Shown here piece by piece: positions 59,292 through 64,000 of a stretch of 64,000 nt of DNA. Where the stretch lies: positions 248,365-312,364 of the forward strand of contig PUQB01000291.1 in the NCBI GenBank assembly GCA_003024785.1. The letters are read 5' to 3'. The translations under genes were made by a program, and so were the position numbers. The stretch's first letter is position 1. Each line of letters starts with the position of its first letter. This DNA is from Selaginella tamariscina. Its lineage: Eukaryota; Streptophyta; Lycopodiopsida; Selaginellales; Selaginellaceae. A model generated the notes under the pieces. That model did not search any database. It was given only the letters and a program-made list of their open reading frames with translations, and was not told where the DNA came from.

Positions 59292-60089
59292 ATGGCGGAG
59301 GAGCATAGCATCGATGTTCTTGTGGATCTCGATGGCACACTGGTGTATCCTGGCGGGGAGATCAAGGTTCCTGTCCCACCACTGGAGGCATCTTACCGCT
59401 TCGCTCACGGTGCACTGGAGTTTTTGATTGCCTTGGACAAATTCCCCGGAGTGAAATTGGGTTTCTACAGCTGCGGGAAGATGGCACGCAACGCCAAGCT
59501 CGCGAGCTTATAGCTGCTGCCGTGGAGCAAGAAAGGGGCCACAAATTGAAGCAGCAACTGGCTGTTTTCAGTGTGGCGGCGAAAAACTTCAAGAACATGG
59601 CAGTGGCAGGGTGCAGGAAGAAAAAAACACTCAAGGGATTGAATCTGAATCTGGAGAGTACAATTCTGGTAGATGATGCTGGATGCAATGCAGAAGCTGG
59701 GGAGGAGAGAAACATGCTGATAATACGAGACCAAGCGCTTGTACGATGAGCGGGGCAAGTTGCATAAAGGTGGGGAGGTTTTCAAAGCCAGGATCGCCAA
59801 CAATCTTGTTCGAGCACTCGGGCTGATACTCAAGTCGATCGAGATATCATCCAAATCTGGCGGTGGTGTCACGCTGGTGCAAGCCTTGGAGCAGCTTCAA
59901 TGGAATGGTGACGAGTATCTGCACGAGTCGAGTAACGGTGAGGAGATTTACCAGGTGGGTTTAGAAGCCATGCGCGAGGTGCAGCCCGATTTCGGTCTTC
60001 AGGAAGTCGATGGCTCGGTTCTCCCTTGGTCCCCACACGAATCCAGCGAGGACCTATTCCCAACACACCGGAACAAGCTGTTCCAGTAG
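59292..60089 (+). CDS. HAD-superfamily / FCP1-like phosphatase-domain protein, intronless
   Basis: This has the HAD-fold layout seen in FCP1/NLI-interacting phosphatases: VDLDGTLVYPGG (nucleophile motif DxDGT) near residue 12, then FYSCGKMARNAKLA (second motif, S/T and K region), and LESTILVDDAGC (acidic third motif). The ATG at 59,292 is chosen because motif I follows closely and upstream sequence is non-coding. The frame slips near 59,500 (after NAKLA) and near 59,738; the rest runs to TAG at 60,087. The C-terminal ~100 residues (ending LFPTHRNKLFQ) are acidic and unfamiliar. Composition is GC-rich relative to the flanks, and the absence of introns contrasts with the neighbouring genes, which could indicate a retrocopy. 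Target unknown. Confidence 0.65.
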
Positions 60090-60829
60090 TGGTTTACTTG
60101 GGTTTGACCCCTTTGACCTGTTGTTTAGTAGCCTTTTAAAATGACTCGAATTCAAACATTAAGACTCTTCTGTGTGATGCCAGCTTGTTGAGATCTCAGC
60201 GATCAGCCAATAATTTATATACGTGTGTGTGCGCACAAGTATATATAATTGAATACATATACACACCGGAAGATGACTATGAATTCTCTAATGAATGCTT
60301 CAAATGACTTGGTTTCGTAGATTAATTTATAATATGAGTTTTATTTAAATTCTGCAGTATTACTATACATTCTCTCTCTACACAGAGTATTTCTAACATT
60401 CACTTTGAGATCGTCATTATGTGTATATTACTTAAAAGAATATCACACTACACGCACACATTACATAGCCAAGGCGTATAAGTATTTATGTGCGAGGAAA
60501 TATGTACATATTATTAGTTATAAAATGTAGGGTGTAATTTTTATTTTTTACTAGGATTCCGACCATTTGTTACTGTCTGTGTTGTGTTTGAATTCGAGTC
60601 AATGTTAAAATGAGTCAAAATGGGTCAACCCAACCTATTCGTTCCGCCATTGCAACCCTAAAATTCTAAATTTATATTTTTGATATAGTTTTCTATAGTT
60701 CAAACCAACGGTTTTGATCATAAAGATCGAACGCATGACAGAGTGGAGTCTAGAATATTCGTGGCATTTTTTTACACTCACTTGCCCCACATTCATTCAT
60801 TCATTTCGCTCTTCTTCGGCTTCTCGAGC
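60090..60829. other. Intergenic AT-rich spacer
   Basis: No gene is seen. Contains TG/CA tracts. Confidence 0.5.
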
Positions 60830-61500
60830 GCTTATTGCGATTGCGGAGAAAGGTGCAAATTTTATTGTTTGATTCTCATAGCGTCTCTTTGATTCGTGTT
60901 AGGATTGCAGGATTTCGAAAAGTCGCCAAGATTGCCCGATTTCGGCCAGCAGCGGGAGCGATTGTGGCCTGCGAACGGAATCGCTGCGAGATTTCACATT
61001 CTTGTGCGATACTGTAGTCGCAGCTGAGATTTTCGTGTCGCTATTCTGGAAGCAGCTCTTGCGATTGACAAGGTACGCTTCTTTTCCTGTTGCATCTGAG
61101 ATCTTCGGCAAAGATTGCACGATTTTGGTAAGCAGCCGAAGTGCTTGTGGCCTGCGATCGGAATCACTGCGAGATTTCACAATCTTGTGCGATTCTGTAG
61201 TCGCAGCTGAGATTTTCGCGTCGCTACTCCTGTCACAGCTGAGATCTTCGGAAAGCAGTTTTCACATTCCTGTGCCAAGATTGCTCCTTTGTTTTCGTAA
61301 GCAGCCGGAGCGCTTGTGGCGAATCGCTGCGAGAATTCAGTGCGATTCTGTTGTCGCAGCTGAGATTTTCGTGTTGCTATTCCGGAAGCAGATGGTTCCT
61401 CTGCGAGATTCCATAAGCTGAGATTTTCGTGTCGATCACATTTCCTGTGTCAAGATTGCACCTTTTTTTTCGTAAGTAGCTGTGGCCTGCGATCGAAGTT
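60830..61500 (+). repeat. Imperfect minisatellite upstream of the kinase-like gene
   Basis: Units of roughly 110-190 bp contain 'gcctgcgatcggaatc', 'ctgcgagattt', 'cttgtgcgattctgtagtcg' and 'cagctgagattttcgtgtcg' in order. Recurrences start near 60,950, 61,150 and 61,315, with partial copies at 61,405 and 61,485. It is GC-rich (about half) against an AT-rich background. It may be the 5' leader/promoter of the gene at 61,515. The open frames across it are by-products of the repeat. Confidence 0.75.
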
Positions 61501-61514
61501 CGTGGCGTGGAACC

Positions 61515-62535
61515 ATGGCTCAACAACAAACTCTCAACGGGTATTCCGACTGACTTATCTTTTCTTTCTCCTCCTGAATTCTGTTGTTCTGTGATCATGT
61601 AGTGAGCAGCTGGTACAGATACATAAGTTTCCCTCGACGCTCAAAAGAGCTATGGCAAAGGATTGGATGCGTACATGCTGGACAGGAGAAGAAGAAACAA
61701 GCCTGTTACTCCAGAAGAGATGCTCGGCTTCTTTATCGGTGAAGAACAGCCTCTTCTCGGCCATTGGGCAGCAGGAGCACCTGTTCTATGCGAGGATCAC
61801 AACGTTGCCTCCAGCAAATCGTCTGCTGCTTTCTTTCCAGGCCAAAACGCATCGACGGTGTGCAGCTACAATTGGAGGGTACTCCTGGCCGCAGTGGAGC
61901 TGAAGTGACCAGACTTAAAGACAGCCGGGGGAAAGAAGTTTACCTCAAGCGAAGAAACCCACAATATGAGGATGATGGACGCCCAGGCCAAATAATTGCA
62001 GCAGGAGTAGCTGCATACAAGCTGAGTAAATTGTTGCGTCTCAATCTGGTCCCTAAGACGGAACTGCGAAGCTTCAACGGCGATGTTTGTTTGTGTCAGG
62101 AGAAAGTACCCGCAGACTTCGTGCAAGGCAGTTCTGACGAGAGCGAGTTGTATCGTATTCGTGAGTGGAATGCCACAGTACTGTCGGACTGGGCGGTTTT
62201 CGACTTCATCGCCGCTTCCAGGGACAGGCACCCCGGCAACATCTTCTTCCACAGGGAAATGCATCAAGTCCGACTGATCGACAATGATTCTGCTTTCGAG
62301 CTCCCGGTTGCTCGCTTCACAGTTGGGTGCTCCCTTATCTGCTACCGCAAGCCTATAACCCACAGTTGACTAGGGCGATTTCCCGTATCAGTTTCCGAAA
62401 ACTTAAGAACAAGTTGGGAAGTCTGCTTCCCGAGGAACTGATCGAGCAAATCTGGATGAGGGTGCACATACTACTCGCGGACATTGACAGCAAAGAACAG
62501 CAGCCTAGCCACATGCTGGTAAGTATTCAATTCTG
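61515..62535 (+). CDS. PI3/PI4-kinase-like fold protein
   Basis: Exon 1 (61,515-61,540, MAQQQTLNG) joins through a 62-nt intron to 61,603-62,535, giving NGEQLVQIHKFPSTLKRAMA. After a slip near 61,665 the reading continues as NKPVTPEEMLGFFIGEEQPL and, after another near 61,800, as VTRLKDSRGKEVYLKRRNPQ (a Lys-containing N-lobe strand). It then runs to AAGVAAYKLSKLLRLNLVPK, DFIAASRDRHPGNIFF (catalytic loop with D.....N) and VRLIDNDSAFELP (metal-binding IDxD). This is the catalytic core pattern of PI3/PI4-kinase-like and related FAM20-type kinases; substrate cannot be told. A slip near 62,325 precedes the C-terminus. The copy of its 3' end lies at 58.7 kb. Confidence 0.55.
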
Positions 62536-62710
62536 AAACACACATACTGGGACTGACTATTACAGCATCAAGGTGTTGGACGTCGTTTCCAGCCTTTTCC
62601 TTTGCACAGCGGAGCGATATACAAGTCTACCAAATATCAAACAAGAAGTGTAAGTATAGAATGCCTAAGTGTACCTTAGTGAAGCTGTTCCTCTTTTGAG
62701 ACGAAACAAC

Positions 62711-63103
62711 TACCACGCCATGAAATGTATACATACATTAAACAACTTCGACAAGTTCATCAATGAATTAAAAATTTCAAACACATTTAACATGTTTAAT
62801 ATGTGAGATAAACCTCATTAATTATTTATTAACTTTACACGCTATTTTAATAATAAATTGACACAAGTTTTATTTCTTAAATTTAATATGTAATTAATGC
62901 TACTTAAAATCAGACACAAAATTTTGTCTCTTGATTTATTTTACAAAATTATCTCTATACGAAAGTAATGAACAAAATTTTATTACTAGAATAAAAATTT
63001 GAGAAAAAATTTTAATGTTAATATATATAATTTTAATATTAACTATTTATAATATAAAATAAATTAATTTATTTTCAATTATACATTTTATATATTAAAG
63101 GTT
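62711..63103. other. AT-rich spacer
   Basis: Nothing recognised. Confidence 0.5.
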
Positions 63104-63266
63104 GTGTGAGAGCTCGAAATATAAAAATGTGTATCTCCGTTAGTTCAGAAACCCTAACTTATATACAAGAGCGAGTGGTCCAAAATTGAATTCAATCTGA
63201 TGGCTATCAAAATCCACTATGCTAATAATAGTAAGTGCACATGCAACCATACACGTGGATATTACA
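63104..63266 (-). repeat. Putative short LTR of right-edge gypsy element
   Basis: On the minus strand the unit begins TGTAATATCC right after a purine tract (gggaggggataa, 63,267-63,283) and ends ...CTCACACA near 63,104. It includes 'cttgtatataagtt', a TATA-like element. Its partner LTR would be outside the window, so this is tentative. Confidence 0.4.
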
Positions 63267-63289
63267 TTATCCCCTCCCTCGAAGGGTTA

Positions 63290-64000
63290 AGTTAGTTAGG
63301 TTCTCTTGTAGACGGGCCTGGATCAGGAGGAACATCAAGAGGAGGCACTGGTGGATCTGTAGGCGGCACAACTTGTTCCCGTTGCACAAATGCTTCAACC
63401 GTTGTACATGTACAATCTCCGGAAGATCGGGTGAATGTCATGCCGAACCTCATAAACCTGTGGCCCTACTTGCCGTAGCACTCGATACGGTCCTTTCCAC
63501 TGAGGAAGGAGACTCTTAACTAAACCACGTACCGTAACTTGGGAAAACAAACAACACCAGTTCATCAACCTTGTACTATGCAGGATGATGATGATGCGAG
63601 TTGTAGCGTTGTTTGTTGTCTTACTTGTACGCGGCCCAAGTGTTCTGCTGACTCGCACGAACCAATGGAAGAATGCTCATCAGATACCGATCCCACGACC
63701 TAGCATCAGCAACTCGCGGTAATCGAGAAGGCAAACCCAACTCTTGGCAACACTGGTCATGACCATACAAAAGCTTATATGGGGAAGTACCAATGAAACT
63801 TTGAACTCCAATGACATAAACATATCGGAAAGACGGCAGATAATCATCCAATCTAATGTTAAAGTTCACATACTTCGTGATCATCCCCTTGAAGGTTGAC
63901 CAGCCGTTCCACTAAACATCTGTTTGAGATGATAAGCTTGTGAAAGTGTGGTGTATCCCTAGTCGAGATGTCAAAACATGAAATGCCTCAGCCATAATGC
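63290..64000 (-). pseudogene. Ty3/gypsy integrase C-terminal region, running off the right edge
   Basis: Minus-strand pieces in order: LDDYLPSFRYVYVIGVQSFIGTSPYKLLYG (integrase core end; here shown as two parts, LDDYLPSFRYVYV and TSPYKLLYG), ELGLPSRLPRV, YLMSILPLVRASQQ, then WKGPYRVLRQVGPQVYEV near 63,430-63,490 (integrase C-terminal beta-barrel). A Pro-rich tail PPTDPPVPPLDVPPDPGPS follows near 63,305-63,370. Frames slip near 63,540 and 63,640. Confidence 0.75.

Noticed and set aside
60899..61421. Open frames of 93 and 139 codons across the minisatellite
   Set aside because: Their residues repeat with the DNA unit on both strands; no independent coding signal.
1..64000. tRNA, rRNA or other structured RNA genes
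   Set aside because: None recognised by eye; a covariance-model scan would be decisive.

Overview
The window looks like nuclear DNA of a land plant. It is very AT-rich between genes, its genes are split by GT..AG introns, and its gene families are plant-type: UDP-glycosyltransferases (UGTs), a CXE carboxylesterase, a LURP-one-related protein, ornithine aminotransferase, and a plant TRAPPII-associated protein. Several introns are very short (48 nt twice, 62, 69 and 77 nt), and many introns carry TG/CA or TA tracts. A seed-free lineage such as a lycophyte is possible, but the sequence alone does not settle it.

Layout. 1-6.7 kb: a duplicated block, a broken carboxylesterase gene, a broken UGT copy inside a ~2.8-kb duplicated block, and a LURP-one-related gene. 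6.7-10.3 kb: AT-rich DNA without genes. 10.3-16.2 kb: a giant inverted repeat (arms of about 2.8 and 3.1 kb, centre near 13.1 kb). Inside each arm is a tandem family of 36-39 nt segments bounded by splice-like sites. 16.2-17 kb: remnants of a P-loop ATPase. 17.5-18.2 kb: second copy of the left-edge block. 18.2-23.7 kb: gene-poor DNA with a dispersed repeat that recurs at 53.6 kb. 23.7-26.7 kb: second copy of the UGT block, with a nearly complete UGT. 26.7-28.2 kb: diverged repeats. 28.2-38.0 kb: Ty3/gypsy-type retroelements. One element with two LTRs and a perfect 5-bp target duplication (28,949-33,514) is nested inside the gag region of an older relative.

38.6-53.3 kb is the conserved gene island. 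A bS16 ribosomal protein gene (minus strand) is divergent from a 14-exon TRAPPC14/TRIPP-like gene. These are followed by an 11-exon ornithine aminotransferase gene and an HNH-nuclease-like gene, all three on the plus strand. 53.3-58.9 kb holds a dispersed repeat, a dead LINE, duplicated exon fragments and one unidentified gene. 59.3-62.5 kb holds an intronless HAD/FCP1-like gene and a PI3/PI4-kinase-like gene behind a minisatellite. A gypsy integrase tail runs off the right edge on the minus strand.

The genes do not form one pathway; this is an ordinary eukaryotic neighbourhood with independent genes. Single-base frameshifts, often in homopolymers, recur in strongly conserved housekeeping exons (ornithine aminotransferase, bS16, TRIPP-like). 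Many are therefore probably sequence errors, and the word 'pseudogene' should be used carefully here. The most unusual object is the giant inverted repeat with its repeated exon-like modules.
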